Assembly: GCA_002163135.1 (NCBI GenBank)
Contig: MAAN01000011.1
Span: 62,001 to 126,000 of the forward strand
Length of the DNA: 64,000 nucleotides
Source of the DNA: Alphaproteobacteria bacterium 46_93_T64
GTDB taxonomy: Bacteria > Pseudomonadota > Alphaproteobacteria > Sneathiellales > Sneathiellaceae
Direction: 5' to 3'
Below, piece after piece: positions 8,282-17,117 of the stretch. The position numbers were made by a program, and so were the translations under genes. The notes beneath the pieces were generated by a model. That model was not told the origin of the DNA. It worked only from the letters and a program-made list of their open reading frames with translations, and ran no database searches. How positions within the stretch are numbered: position 1 is the first letter of the stretch; each line of letters opens with the position of its first letter.

Positions 8282-8851
8282 ATGACAGAGATAAGCACGA
8301 CCAAATTGCCTGATGTCAAAATTATTACACCCAAGAAATTTGGGGATGATAGAGGTTTCTTTTCAGAGGTCTGGAACAGAGAAACCTTAAAGTCTGTTGG
8401 AATAAAGGATGATTTTGTACAGGATAATCATGCTTTTAGCGCTGAAAAAGGCACTATTCGGGGGCTTCATTATCAATTGAGCCCCAAGGCGCAGGGTAAG
8501 TTGGTCCGCGTCACTCGCGGCGCTGTCATGGATGTTGCCGTGGATATTCGCGTAGGGTCTCCCACTTTTGGTGAGCATGTTGCCGTTGAACTCTCTGCCG
8601 ATAATTGGCGGCAGTTATGGGTTCCAGCAGGATTCGCTCATGGATATTGCACTCTCACTGATGATGTTGAGTTTTTGTATAAAGTAACCAACGATTACAG
8701 CCCTGCTCACGAACAGGGGATTATCTGGAATGACCCGGCGCTCGGGATTGATTGGGGAATGCCAATAGATAATATTCAGCTTTCTGAAAAAGACAAAATA
8801 CTTCCGTCATTGGCAGACCAGATCAACTTATTCACTTACGGAGATATCTGA
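8282..8851 (+). CDS. rfbC: dTDP-4-dehydrorhamnose 3,5-epimerase
   Basis: 189 residues of the RmlC cupin fold. The family motifs are present in order: KFGDDRGFFSEVWN near 18-31, the catalytic-His segment GTIRGLHYQ near 57-65, and the VPAGFAHGYCTL segment near 118-129. It converts dTDP-4-keto-6-deoxyglucose to dTDP-4-keto-rhamnose in the dTDP-L-rhamnose pathway that supplies O-antigen or exopolysaccharide. It overlaps rfbB by one base and leads a three-gene operon with rfbB and rfbD. Confidence 0.95.
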   Translation: MTEISTTKLPDVKIITPKKFGDDRGFFSEVWNRETLKSVGIKDDFVQDNHAFSAEKGTIRGLHYQLSPKAQGKLVRVTRGAVMDVAVDIRVGSPTFGEHVAVELSADNWRQLWVPAGFAHGYCTLTDDVEFLYKVTNDYSPAHEQGIIWNDPALGIDWGMPIDNIQLSEKDKILPSLADQINLFTYGDI

Positions 8852-9906
8852 TGACAATTTTGGTAACTGGTGGTGCTGGATTTATAGGCTCTGCTCTTGT
8901 CCGGGATCTGGTGAAAGACGGTGGTGATCATGTCATTACAGTGGATAAGCTGACTTATGCTGGAAGCCTTGAAAATCTTCGTCAGATAGAAAATAGTCCT
9001 CTTCACACGTTTGAAAAGGTTGATATTTGTGATGCAGTCGCTGTGTCCGCGCTGTTTGATAAATACCAACCCACAACTGTTTATCATTTAGCTGCTGAAA
9101 GTCATGTGGATCGTTCCATTGATGGGCCCACAGATTTTATCCAAACCAACTTGGTTGGCACATTCACAATGCTCCAATGCGCACTGGAGTACTGGCGAGA
9201 CCTTAAGGATGGCGGCCAAGAGAATTTCCGTTTTCTCCATATCTCCACCGACGAAGTTTATGGGGAACTCGGGGCGGAGGGATTATTTTCGGAAGAAAGC
9301 ACATATGAGCCCAGTTCTCCCTATTCTGCGAGTAAAGCAGGGTCTGATCATTTGGCCCGGGCTTGGCAGCGGACATTTGGGCTACCAGTTTTGATTACCA
9401 ATTGTTCCAATAATTACGGACCCTTTCAATTCCCCGAAAAACTTCTGCCAGTGATTATCCTCAATGCCTTGCAAGGCCGCGAATTGCCTGTCTACGGCAA
9501 TGGCCTGAATATCAGAGACTGGCTGTATGTACATGACCACACGGCAGCACTGCGCTTGGTCGTTGAAAAGGGGCGTGTGGGCGAGACTTATATGATTGGC
9601 GGACGCGCAGAACAAACGAATATCAATATGGTGCGGGCCATTTGTAAAATTTTGGACAGTAAATTCCCTACGCGGGCACCACATGAAGAGCTAATCCGAT
9701 TTGTGACCGACCGACCAGGCCATGACGCACGTTATGCAGTCGATTGTTCGAAGATAGAAAATGAATTGGGATGGCGTCAATCTGTTGACCTTGAGGGCGG
9801 TTTGGAGAAAACCGTTGATTGGTATCTTGAAAATATCGATTGGGTAGAAGCTGTTGGAGAGGGCGTCGCATTGGATCGTCGCGGGTTAGGGACAGAAAAA
9901 TCTTGA
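8851..9906 (+). CDS. rfbB: dTDP-glucose 4,6-dehydratase
   Basis: 351 residues, a short-chain dehydrogenase. It has the NAD-binding GGAGFIGS near residue 7, the STDEVYG loop with catalytic acids and the YSASKAGSDH motif with the Tyr-x3-Lys pair. It makes dTDP-4-keto-6-deoxyglucose, the entry to dTDP-rhamnose. Its ATG overlaps the rfbC stop and its own stop overlaps the TTG of rfbD, so the three genes are translationally coupled. Confidence 0.96.
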   Translation: MTILVTGGAGFIGSALVRDLVKDGGDHVITVDKLTYAGSLENLRQIENSPLHTFEKVDICDAVAVSALFDKYQPTTVYHLAAESHVDRSIDGPTDFIQTNLVGTFTMLQCALEYWRDLKDGGQENFRFLHISTDEVYGELGAEGLFSEESTYEPSSPYSASKAGSDHLARAWQRTFGLPVLITNCSNNYGPFQFPEKLLPVIILNALQGRELPVYGNGLNIRDWLYVHDHTAALRLVVEKGRVGETYMIGGRAEQTNINMVRAICKILDSKFPTRAPHEELIRFVTDRPGHDARYAVDCSKIENELGWRQSVDLEGGLEKTVDWYLENIDWVEAVGEGVALDRRGLGTEKS

Positions 9907-10739
9907 AAATATTGGTCGCCGGACGTGACGGACAAGTTGGGCAGGCATTGGTCCGCACGGCTAATAAACGAGGGTTGGAATTAGTCGCACTTTCTCGGCA
10001 GGAACTGGACATAACAAATGCTTCTGACGTAGAGCTGGCAATTGCCCAACATAACCCCGATGTTGTGATTAATGCGGCAGCCTATACGGCTGTTGACAAG
10101 GCGGAAGAGGATCGAGAGCAAGCGCACTCGATAAATACCCTCGGACCAGAGCTTTTAGCTAAAGCTTGTGATGCGGTATCAGTGCCGTTTCTGCATATTT
10201 CTACAGATTTCGTATTCGATGGCGAAAAGGAAAGCGCTTATCTGGAAACCGATACTTGCAATCCGCTAGGTGTGTACGGGGCTAGTAAACTTGCCGGAGA
10301 AAATGCGATCAATCAGCTATGCCCCCGTCATATTATTTTAAGAACATCATGGGTGTTTGGCGGAGAACAAAATTTTGTAAATACGATGCGGCGACTGGCA
10401 AAAGACAGAGATCACTTGAATGTCGTAAATGACCAGAGAGGCGGACCGACAGCAGCTACTCAAATTGCGGAGGCTTTGCTTATAATTGCTGAGAAAGTGG
10501 TCAATCCAGCATTTGACAACTGGGGTATTTATCATTTTTCAGGTGCCCCTGCTGTGAGCTGGTATGAGTTTGCATGTGAAATTTTAAAGGATGTTCCGAG
10601 TGTTACGGTGACAGCAATCCCGACCTCTCAATACCCAACACCTGCTAAACGACCCGCAAATTCTGTACTTGATTGTAAAAAAATTGAAACGGCTTTTTCT
10701 ATAAAGCAACCAAGTTGGAAAGTGGCACTTACCCAATAG
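9903..10739 (+). CDS. rfbD: dTDP-4-dehydrorhamnose reductase
   Basis: 278 residues from TTG 9903, which overlaps the rfbB stop. The longer frame from 9840 lies inside rfbB and adds an Arg-rich leader unlike the family, so I reject it. The N-terminus ILVAGRDGQVGQAL is the NAD(P)-binding turn. STDFVFDG and YGASKLAGE follow as in RmlD. It catalyses the last step to dTDP-L-rhamnose. The first pathway gene, rfbA (thymidylyltransferase), is not in the window. Confidence 0.94.
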   Translation: MKILVAGRDGQVGQALVRTANKRGLELVALSRQELDITNASDVELAIAQHNPDVVINAAAYTAVDKAEEDREQAHSINTLGPELLAKACDAVSVPFLHISTDFVFDGEKESAYLETDTCNPLGVYGASKLAGENAINQLCPRHIILRTSWVFGGEQNFVNTMRRLAKDRDHLNVVNDQRGGPTAATQIAEALLIIAEKVVNPAFDNWGIYHFSGAPAVSWYEFACEILKDVPSVTVTAIPTSQYPTPAKRPANSVLDCKKIETAFSIKQPSWKVALTQ

Positions 10740-10752
10740 AAGGAAAAGAATA

Positions 10753-11181
10753 ATGGCCCGAAGTGATTTTAGATTTTTCCACGACCTACGTGTTCGGTAT
10801 TCAGAAATTGACGGGCAGGGAGTGGTCTTTAATGCTCACTACCTGACTTATTTCGATGTCGCTATCACCGAATATTTTAGGGGCATGGCATTTGATTATT
10901 CCGCCTATGCAAAAGAAACCGGTTTGGATTTTCATTTGGTGAAATCACTGGTGAATTATGCAAAACCGATTTTGTTTGATGCAGAAATTCAAGTTGGGTG
11001 TAGAACCGCAAAAATTGGAAATAGCTCACTCACATTCATTCTGGAAGTGTTCGAGAAAGAGAGTGAAACCATCTATTCCAGCGGTGAAATTATTTGGGTG
11101 AACACGGATCAAAGTAGTCATAAAACTGTACGAATTGGCGATAACCTACGCGAGCTAATTGATAGGTTTGAAGACAATTAG
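10753..11181 (+). CDS. Acyl-CoA thioesterase, 4HBT hotdog family
   Basis: 142 residues of the YbgC/FadM-like single hotdog fold. The active-site region YSEIDGQGVVFNAHYLTYFD (about 16-35) has the family Asp followed by the V-x-N-x-x-Y pattern. It likely hydrolyses short or medium acyl-CoA or acyl-ACP thioesters in the cytoplasm. It sits 13 bases after rfbD behind an AAGGA site and is probably cotranscribed with the rhamnose genes. No mechanistic link to sugar synthesis can be seen. The physiological substrate is unknown. Confidence 0.85.
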   Translation: MARSDFRFFHDLRVRYSEIDGQGVVFNAHYLTYFDVAITEYFRGMAFDYSAYAKETGLDFHLVKSLVNYAKPILFDAEIQVGCRTAKIGNSSLTFILEVFEKESETIYSSGEIIWVNTDQSSHKTVRIGDNLRELIDRFEDN

Positions 11182-11187
11182 GTGCGA

Positions 11188-11223
11188 AAATGCGGCCCGA
11201 TTATTTTCGAGCCGCATTTCCTT
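11188..11223. terminator. Terminator hairpin between the thioesterase gene and hsp20
   Basis: AAATGCGGC (11188-11196) pairs with GCCGCATTT (11211-11219). It lies between two convergent genes. Confidence 0.7.
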
Positions 11224-11247
11224 AAACAAAAAGAGTTGGGGCGATAG

Positions 11248-11694
11248 TTATGAAGCCTTATCTTCAATTTGATCGCTTTTTTCAATTTTAATACGAAGAG
11301 GTTTCAGAGATTCTGGGATCTCTCGCACAAGCTCAACCTTCAGCAGACCATTGTCCATTGTCGCGCCTTTGACCTTGATCATATCCGACAATTCAAATTT
11401 CTGGGTAAATGCGCCAGCAGAAAGTCCGTGATGAAGATATTCAATATTTTCATCACTCTCATGCGATTCTGCACTAATACTCAGCGAATTTTGGGCAACA
11501 GTAATATCAATGTCATCTTCGGAATAGCCAGCTGCAGCAACCACAATTTGAAAATGATCCGCGTCTTTTTTAAGGATATTGTAGGGTAACCTTCTACTCT
11601 CGCTTGCCGAACGATCCAGCTCATCAAATAAACTATTGAAGGGACTGTGAAGTGATGCAGAACGCATTAGGGGTGAAAAGTCAAAATTACGCAT
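11248..11694 (-). CDS. Small heat-shock protein Hsp20 (IbpA family)
   Basis: 148 residues starting MRNFDFSPLMRSAS. ATG 11694 is preceded by GGAG, while the longer frame to 11787 runs through the structured 5' leader and is rejected. The alpha-crystallin domain spans about residues 35-125, with YSEDDIDITV and the C-terminal GLLKVELVREIPESLKP carrying the hydrophobic tail motif. It is an ATP-independent holdase that binds unfolding proteins. Control is probably thermal: a ROSE-like hairpin covers the Shine-Dalgarno site and a sigma-32-like promoter lies about 120 bases upstream. Confidence 0.94.
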   Translation of the reverse strand: MRNFDFSPLMRSASLHSPFNSLFDELDRSASESRRLPYNILKKDADHFQIVVAAAGYSEDDIDITVAQNSLSISAESHESDENIEYLHHGLSAGAFTQKFELSDMIKVKGATMDNGLLKVELVREIPESLKPLRIKIEKSDQIEDKAS

Positions 11695-11698
11695 GTCT

Positions 11699-11785
11699 AT
11701 ATTCTCCAAATGAGCAATATTTATTTGGCTCCCCCAGTATTGGGCTGAACCGCTGTAGTCCCGGGTCCACTCTGGGCACCCGGTC
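11699..11785 (-). promoter_or_regulatory. ROSE-like RNA thermometer in the hsp20 leader
   Basis: On the minus strand the leader ends in a hairpin, ATATT-G-CTC / GAG-AATAT (11720 to 11699). The stem is perfect except for one bulged G, and it buries the GGAG ribosome-binding site. The opening arm contains TTGCT, matching the UYGCU signature of ROSE elements, in which a bulged or non-canonical G opposite the Shine-Dalgarno site makes melting temperature-sensitive. A second, upstream hairpin (11761-11766 with 11778-11783) fits the multi-hairpin layout of ROSE leaders. Confidence 0.7.
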
Positions 11786-11790
11786 AAACA

Positions 11791-11820
11791 AATGTATGCT
11801 CAGTTTTGGAAGGTTCAAGG
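11791..11820 (-). promoter_or_regulatory. Candidate sigma-32-type promoter of hsp20
   Basis: Read on the minus strand, CCTTGAA (11820-11814) and CATACATT (11798-11791) are separated by 15 nt. They resemble the CTTGAAA and CCCATNT elements of RpoH promoters, though the -10 match is partial. Initiation just downstream would give a leader of about 90 nt that contains the ROSE-like element. Confidence 0.4.
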
Positions 11821-11884
11821 TGGGAGGAGAGAAAATTAACAAATTTCAAGTACAACGAACGCTTCAAACAATTGAAGGGCTAAT

Positions 11885-12325
11885 ATGAGTAACGGGCAGC
11901 AGCAAAGTCTTTCCAACACTTCAGGTACTATTTTTTTCTCTAGGACCTATGATGAAGCTCTTAAGTTGGTGGTTGAGGCTCGGGAGTACCTTCTTGGTCC
12001 GGGTAAAAACGCCGTGCGAAAACTGTCAAATGAAGCTAGCTTTTTCTATGCGACAGAATCTCTGCGACTCACAACCAGATTAACTGAAAGTATGTCATGG
12101 CTGATGTTTCAGCGCGCCGTTATTGAAGGGGAGATAACCCCTGAAGAGGGGCAGGCCGAAGAATGCCATCTGCAATTTCAATCGGTTTGCTTGCCTGAAG
12201 CAGAATTCGATCAGCCGCACCTGTTGCCGCCTGGGCTGATGTCTCTACTTGATCGGAGCGAATCTCTTTATCGACGGATATCGAGGCTTGATCAGCTTTC
12301 CATAGAGAATTTTCAGGCAACCTAA
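11885..12325 (+). CDS. rcdA: RcdA-family protein (DUF1465), regulator of CtrA degradation
   Basis: 146 residues with the alphaproteobacterial RcdA pattern. FSRTYDEALKLVVEAREYL lies near 18-36, and ESLRLTTRLTESMSWLMFQRAVIEGE, the most conserved helical block, near 58-83. A C-terminal LLDRSESLYRRI helix follows. In Caulobacter, RcdA is an adaptor in the ClpXP hierarchy that delivers CtrA for degradation at the G1-S transition. Whether the same client is used here is unknown. It is divergent from hsp20 and convergent with rpmE. Confidence 0.82.
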   Translation: MSNGQQQSLSNTSGTIFFSRTYDEALKLVVEAREYLLGPGKNAVRKLSNEASFFYATESLRLTTRLTESMSWLMFQRAVIEGEITPEEGQAEECHLQFQSVCLPEAEFDQPHLLPPGLMSLLDRSESLYRRISRLDQLSIENFQAT

Positions 12326-12342
12326 ATCTCAAAAAAATGCAG

Positions 12343-12368
12343 CAAAAAGGCGCCCGAGAAGAGCGCCT
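12343..12368 (-). terminator. Intrinsic terminator of rpmE
   Basis: On the minus strand AGGCGC (12368-12363) pairs with GCGCCT (12353-12348) and is followed by a T-run (bases 12347-12343). Confidence 0.75.
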
Positions 12369-12399
12369 GTTCCGCAGTACACCAATAAACGTAGGTGTG

Positions 12400-12621
12400 T
12401 TATTTAATGCCGAAGCCTGAGAAACGTTTGTTAAACTTAGCAACACGGCCATCTTCACGTAGACGCTGTGTGCCGCCAGTCCATGCTGGATGAGATTTAA
12501 CATCGATGTCGAGCTTAAGAACATCGCCTTCGCTACCGTATGTGGAGCGAGTTTCAAAGGTCGTTCCATCAGTCATTTCGACAGTGATGGTGTGGTAATC
12601 TGGATGCGTTTCTTTTTTCAT
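12400..12621 (-). CDS. rpmE: 50S ribosomal protein L31
   Basis: 73 residues starting [19 protein letters not shown]. The C-terminal [21 protein letters not shown] block is diagnostic of L31. There is no CxxC pair, so this is the cysteine-free, zinc-independent form. It binds at the 30S-50S interface. It is a single gene with its own terminator. Confidence 0.96.
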   Translation of the reverse strand: MKKETHPDYHTITVEMTDGTTFETRSTYGSEGDVLKLDIDVKSHPAWTGGTQRLREDGRVAKFNKRFSGFGIK

Positions 12622-12784
12622 ATCGCCTCTACCCTCTCGGGGATGCTGGAATTCACTAAGCGGGCCTTATATTAAAGGAACGGCTCCGTGGCAAGTAAAG
12701 ATATAGTTTTTTGCGAATTTTCTTGTAGAAATTCCTATTTTCCGTAAAACCGTTGGCAGAAATGCAAGTACGGAAAGTGATAGC

Positions 12785-14596
12785 GTGACAGATACCCGTG
12801 TTGGAACAAGTGAAGCGACGTCAGGAGAAGTAACAGAAAAACCTTCTGTTACACGCCTTTGGGACCTAGTACGATTCGTCAAACCCTATAAGTGGCAATT
12901 TGTGGGCGCCGCGATTGCTCTCGTCATCGCGTCGTCTAGTCTTCTTTTAATCGGACAGGCAGTCAGACTTCTTCTCGATCATGGATTCTCAGCGGGCTCT
13001 GGCAATCTCAGTCAGTATTTTTTGGGTCTTATGGCTGTTGTCGTTGGCCTCGCTTTCGCGTCTTTCGCCAGATACTATTTGGTCTCTTGGATCGGTGAGA
13101 GAGTTATCGCTGATATCAGGCAGGCCGTGTTTAGTCATATTTTGAAACTCAACCCGGCTTTCTTCGAGGTTACCCGTACCGGCGAAGTGTTGTCGCGCCT
13201 GACAACTGATACCACATTAATTCAAACAGTGATCGGGTCGTCTGTATCCGTCGCGCTTCGAAATATCCTTTCATTCGTGGGCGGTTTGGCGTTTCTAGTT
13301 TATACCAGTCCCAAGCTTGCGGGCATGGTGCTTCTTGTTGTGCCTTGTATTTTAATCCCTATTATTATCTTCGGTCGCCGGGTTCGTAAACTCAGTACAA
13401 TCAACCAAGACAGTATTGCTCGCGTCAGTGCCCGCGCGGATGAGACATTGCGGTCCATCCAGACATCTCAAGCCTATAACCATGAAGATATTGACAGAAA
13501 AGCATTTGCCTCTGATGTAGAGGAAAGTTTTCGTATTGCCGTAACGCGCATTCGCGCAAGAGCGTGGCTAACTGCAATCGTTATCCTTCTTATTTTTGGC
13601 GCGATTGATTTTGTCCTTTGGAGCGGCGCCACAGATGTGGTGCATGGCAATATGTCCCCAGGTACTTTGGGTTCATTTGTTTTCTATGCAATTGTTGTTG
13701 CAGGTTCCATGGGATCTTTGAGTGAGATCTGGGGGGAACTCCAAAGGGCTGCAGGCGCGTCGGAGCGCTTGATAGAGCTTCTTAAGGAGGAGCCGGTGAT
13801 CGCATGTCCGGAAAATCCTGTACCGCTCCCTAGCAAGCTTACAGAGGGCTTGGAGTTTTCGTCTGTGAATTTCCATTACCCATCTCGAAAAGAAATGGCG
13901 GCCCTTAACAACTTTTCGCTCAACGTAAAGCCGGGAGAAACCGTGGCTATCGTTGGCCCTAGTGGCGCAGGTAAAACAACTGTATTTCAGCTGTTACAGC
14001 GCTTCTATGACCCTCAGGAGGGGAAAGTTCTGATCAATGGTGTCGATATATCTAAGACGGATCCCGCTTCTGCAAGGTCACTGATGGGATTGGTGCCACA
14101 AGAACCCGTAATTTTTGCAGACACAGCCATGAACAATATACGGTATGGTCGGCCCGATGCTTCCGATGCAGATGTGATGGCCGCAGCGAAAGCGGCCGCA
14201 GCTTTTGACTTTCTAAGTGAATTACCAAACGGTTTTGATAGCCAGTTTGGGGAGCGCGGTATGACCCTTTCAGGGGGACAAAAGCAGCGCGTTGCTATTG
14301 CGAGAGCGATTTTGAGAGACCCTGAAATTTTGCTGCTGGACGAGGCTACATCTGCACTCGATGCCGAAAGTGAAAATCTGGTACAGACTGCGCTTGAAAA
14401 TTTGATGAAGGGCCGAACGACCCTTGTTATTGCGCACCGTTTAGCAACAGTTCTTAATGCAGATCGCATCGTGGTTCTGGATAAGGGGCATGTTGTTACG
14501 CAAGGTACGCACGAGCAACTAATGAAGGAAGACGGATTGTACGCCAGACTGGCCAAGCTGCAGTTCAATGTTAATCGTGAAGCGATGAAAGTGTAA
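12785..14596 (+). CDS. ABC exporter, MsbA-like (fused membrane and ATPase domains)
   Basis: 603 residues from a GTG start. A six-helix membrane domain covers about residues 30-330 and the nucleotide-binding domain about 355-595. Walker A GPSGAGKTT, signature LSGGQKQRVAIARA and Walker B ILLLDEATSALD are all intact, as is the switch His in VIAHRLATV. Homodimeric half-transporters of this type flip lipids or export hydrophobic compounds. MsbA-like lipid A flippase activity is plausible but cannot be proven from sequence. The stop lies 17 bases before the paraoxonase-like gene, suggesting cotranscription. Confidence 0.88.
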   Translation: MTDTRVGTSEATSGEVTEKPSVTRLWDLVRFVKPYKWQFVGAAIALVIASSSLLLIGQAVRLLLDHGFSAGSGNLSQYFLGLMAVVVGLAFASFARYYLVSWIGERVIADIRQAVFSHILKLNPAFFEVTRTGEVLSRLTTDTTLIQTVIGSSVSVALRNILSFVGGLAFLVYTSPKLAGMVLLVVPCILIPIIIFGRRVRKLSTINQDSIARVSARADETLRSIQTSQAYNHEDIDRKAFASDVEESFRIAVTRIRARAWLTAIVILLIFGAIDFVLWSGATDVVHGNMSPGTLGSFVFYAIVVAGSMGSLSEIWGELQRAAGASERLIELLKEEPVIACPENPVPLPSKLTEGLEFSSVNFHYPSRKEMAALNNFSLNVKPGETVAIVGPSGAGKTTVFQLLQRFYDPQEGKVLINGVDISKTDPASARSLMGLVPQEPVIFADTAMNNIRYGRPDASDADVMAAAKAAAAFDFLSELPNGFDSQFGERGMTLSGGQKQRVAIARAILRDPEILLLDEATSALDAESENLVQTALENLMKGRTTLVIAHRLATVLNADRIVVLDKGHVVTQGTHEQLMKEDGLYARLAKLQFNVNREAMKV

Positions 14597-14613
14597 GACT
14601 ACATAGACTTCAA

Positions 14614-15714
14614 GTGCTATCGTATTACAAACGCACTGGGGGAGTTGTGGCGACTATACAGAAACTGTTTTTTGTCTTTGTTAGTCTTATGGTCTTTGCC
14701 ATAGGGGCCGCAGTTTACGCTTTATATTCTGCAGGACAGTTTAAGACTATTACACCAATGTTTAATGGGCATTGCGTCGCAATTGAGAATATCGCCGGGC
14801 CCGAAGACATTGTGCTCCATCCTTCGGGAAACTATGCATTCATTTCTTCAGATAACAGGCGAAAGACAGCAGATGGACAGCCTGTCGCGGGTGCGATTTT
14901 TCTATATGACTTAAAAAAGCCGTCAGTTGAGCCAATAAATCTGACACCTGAAGCCAATATAGATTTCCATCCTCTTGGTATTTCCTATTTTCAGGGAAAT
15001 GATGGACATGGAACACTGATGGTGGTCAACCGGCAAAGCGTATCGCCAGTCGTTGGTAACCCAAACAAAATCGAACTGTACGATTGGAAAAATACCACGC
15101 TAATTCACCGTAAAACCATCGAAGGTGCCCTGAGCCCAAACGATATTGCAGCGCTTAGTCATGAGACCTTCTATGTAACAAATGATCATGGTTATTTAGG
15201 CAATCTATTAGCCTCGTTAGAGGCTTATGTTCCTTTGCCTGTTGGTGTTGTCAGCTACTACAACGGATCGGCGTTTAAAGAGGTTGCCAGCGGATTGCAT
15301 TTTGCAAATGGTATTTCCCTATCCAAAGACCGCAAAACAGTGATTATATCTGAAACCTTGGGGCAACGACTTCGAGTTTATTTGCGTGAAGAAGAATCCA
15401 ATACTCTTTCCTTACAACAGGAATTGGACCTGGGAACTGGGCCCGACAATATCTCTTTAGACCAGAACGGAGATATTTGGGTCGCGTCTCATCCGCAGCT
15501 CTTTAGTTTCCTTGGTCATGCTGCGGACGCTAGTAAGTATGCGCCCAGCCAAGTCTTGCGGTTGACGAAAGGGGCCGCAGGTCAGCTCGTTGTCGGGCAA
15601 ATTCTACTCGATGCCGGAGACCTGATTTCAGGAGCGTCCGTTGCAACACCAATAGGGAATAGATTTTTGGTTGGTGCTGTTTTTGAAAACAAATTTTTGG
15701 ATTGTAGTCAGTAA
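14614..15714 (+). CDS. Paraoxonase/arylesterase-like beta-propeller protein
   Basis: About 366 residues from GTG 14614; GTG 14647 is an alternative. A single hydrophobic anchor lies near residues 17-38. The conserved blocks of the serum paraoxonase family follow in order: GPEDIVLHPSGNYAFISS, SPNDIAALSHETFYVTNDHG, FANGISLSKDRKTVIISETL, GPDNISLDQNGDIWVASHP and ASVATPIGNRFLVGAVF. The D/N residues in PED, SPND, TNDH and PDN are positions that bind calcium in PON1. Family members hydrolyse lactones and aryl esters, including acyl-homoserine lactones. It is probably anchored on the periplasmic side of the inner membrane. The pairing with an exporter gene is noted without a clear reason. Confidence 0.82.
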   Translation: MLSYYKRTGGVVATIQKLFFVFVSLMVFAIGAAVYALYSAGQFKTITPMFNGHCVAIENIAGPEDIVLHPSGNYAFISSDNRRKTADGQPVAGAIFLYDLKKPSVEPINLTPEANIDFHPLGISYFQGNDGHGTLMVVNRQSVSPVVGNPNKIELYDWKNTTLIHRKTIEGALSPNDIAALSHETFYVTNDHGYLGNLLASLEAYVPLPVGVVSYYNGSAFKEVASGLHFANGISLSKDRKTVIISETLGQRLRVYLREEESNTLSLQQELDLGTGPDNISLDQNGDIWVASHPQLFSFLGHAADASKYAPSQVLRLTKGAAGQLVVGQILLDAGDLISGASVATPIGNRFLVGAVFENKFLDCSQ

Positions 15715-17103
15715 CTATTTTTCCGTTAATTTTAACTCAATTCTGCGGTTACGTAAAAATGCGATTTCATCCTCACGCGGATCAAGAGGTTGGAATTGTC
15801 CAAAACCAGTTGGGGCAAGCCGCTCTGGTGGAATACCTCTGGCAATCAGATATTTCGTAACGGAAAGTGCCCGAGCCATTGAAAGCTCCCAGTTGGATGG
15901 GAAACGGGCTGTTTTGATGGGTTGTTTGTCTGTATGGCCATCCACACGTAAGACCCAGTCAATTTCATCAGGGATTGACGTAGATATCTCCAGCAGTGTT
16001 CTGGCAAACGTTGCCATGCTTTCCCTACCTTGATCGCCCAATTCGGCTTCACCCAAGCCAAACAAAACTTCAGACTGGAAGACAAAACGATCGCCAACAA
16101 TACTGATACCGGGGCGATTTTTAAGAACCTGCCGAAGCTGGCCGAAGAAATTGGAGCGATATTGCTGCAGTTCCTGTACTTTTTGCGCTAATGCCTGATT
16201 TAAGCGACGCCCAAGATCAACGATTTGGGCTTTCTGGTCTTTGTCTTTTGCTTCAGATACTTCCAATGCTTGTTCAATTCTGGAGAGTTGTTCTCTAAGA
16301 GCCGCAAGTTGAGCATTTAAAAGTGTAACTTGAGCCTGTGCCTTACTTGATATTTTCTCTTCAGCGGTAAGCGAGTCTTGCGTTAGCAAATACAACGCTT
16401 GAAGTTCCGACAACTGTACATCACGTTCTTTGATGTCTTTCTGAGCCAGAAGAGTGCGTTCCGCTTCCCCTGAAAGTTTAACTTCAAGTTCTTTGCTTCG
16501 ATCTCTTATTTTACCAATTTCAATATCTTTGTCCGTGAGTTTCGCTGTCAGAGCGCCGACATCGGCCTCAAGTTCAGTACGAACTTTCTTAAGCGCTTCG
16601 ATATCTCTTCTGAGGCTTTCCATTTCTTTTAAGTTAATGGCGATCTTGTCTTTTTCGATCTGAATTTTTTCTTCAGCTAGTTTGAGATCACTCTGTCTGT
16701 CTGCTGTTTTCTTCTCTTGCTCTTTTAACAGGAGGACTAAGTTGTCTCTTTCTTTTTCTGCTTCTAAAGCCCGGGAAGTAAGAGTGTCCAATCTGATAAT
16801 AGCGCTGTCACGTTCTGTATTTGACGATGCGAGAGAGACGGTTAGTTTTTCTATATCTAAGCGAAGTTCGGTGCTGGATTGTTTCTCAAGGGCCAGTAAA
16901 TCAGCGAGTTCCGCAACCTGCTGATTGAGTTTTTCAAGAGCGGCATCCCGGCCTGATAAGGCTTGAGATAGGAAAAATTGCGCCAGAACAAAAACAACCA
17001 GCAGGAAAATGATAACCAGCAATAATGTCGTTAAAGCGTCAACGAAACCCGGCCAGATTTCATATCCTGCGCGTTGTCCTCTGCGTCTACGTCCCATACT
17101 CAA
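15715..17103 (-). CDS. MotB-like protein: membrane anchor, long coiled coil, OmpA peptidoglycan-binding domain
   Basis: 462 residues. The N-terminus has EIWPGFVDALTTLLLVIIF, one membrane helix that begins with Asp22. This is the position of the proton-carrying Asp in MotB, TolR and ZorB. About 230 residues of Gln/Glu/Lys-rich coiled coil follow (roughly 50-290). The C-terminal OmpA domain has VDGHTDKQPI and NWELSMARALSVTKYLIARG. With the ExbB/MotA-like partner encoded 14 bases upstream it should form a proton-driven stator that reaches through the periplasm to peptidoglycan. The flagellar motor is unlikely because no flagellar genes are near and the coiled coil is far longer than in MotB. Confidence 0.85.
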   Translation of the reverse strand: MSMGRRRRGQRAGYEIWPGFVDALTTLLLVIIFLLVVFVLAQFFLSQALSGRDAALEKLNQQVAELADLLALEKQSSTELRLDIEKLTVSLASSNTERDSAIIRLDTLTSRALEAEKERDNLVLLLKEQEKKTADRQSDLKLAEEKIQIEKDKIAINLKEMESLRRDIEALKKVRTELEADVGALTAKLTDKDIEIGKIRDRSKELEVKLSGEAERTLLAQKDIKERDVQLSELQALYLLTQDSLTAEEKISSKAQAQVTLLNAQLAALREQLSRIEQALEVSEAKDKDQKAQIVDLGRRLNQALAQKVQELQQYRSNFFGQLRQVLKNRPGISIVGDRFVFQSEVLFGLGEAELGDQGRESMATFARTLLEISTSIPDEIDWVLRVDGHTDKQPIKTARFPSNWELSMARALSVTKYLIARGIPPERLAPTGFGQFQPLDPREDEIAFLRNRRIELKLTEK

Positions 17104-17117
17104 CCCTCACCAATTCA

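Noticed and set aside
8282-11181. Horizontally acquired polysaccharide island
   Set aside because: Only rfbC, rfbB and rfbD plus a thioesterase gene; base composition looks like the neighbours and no glycosyltransferase or mobility gene is present.
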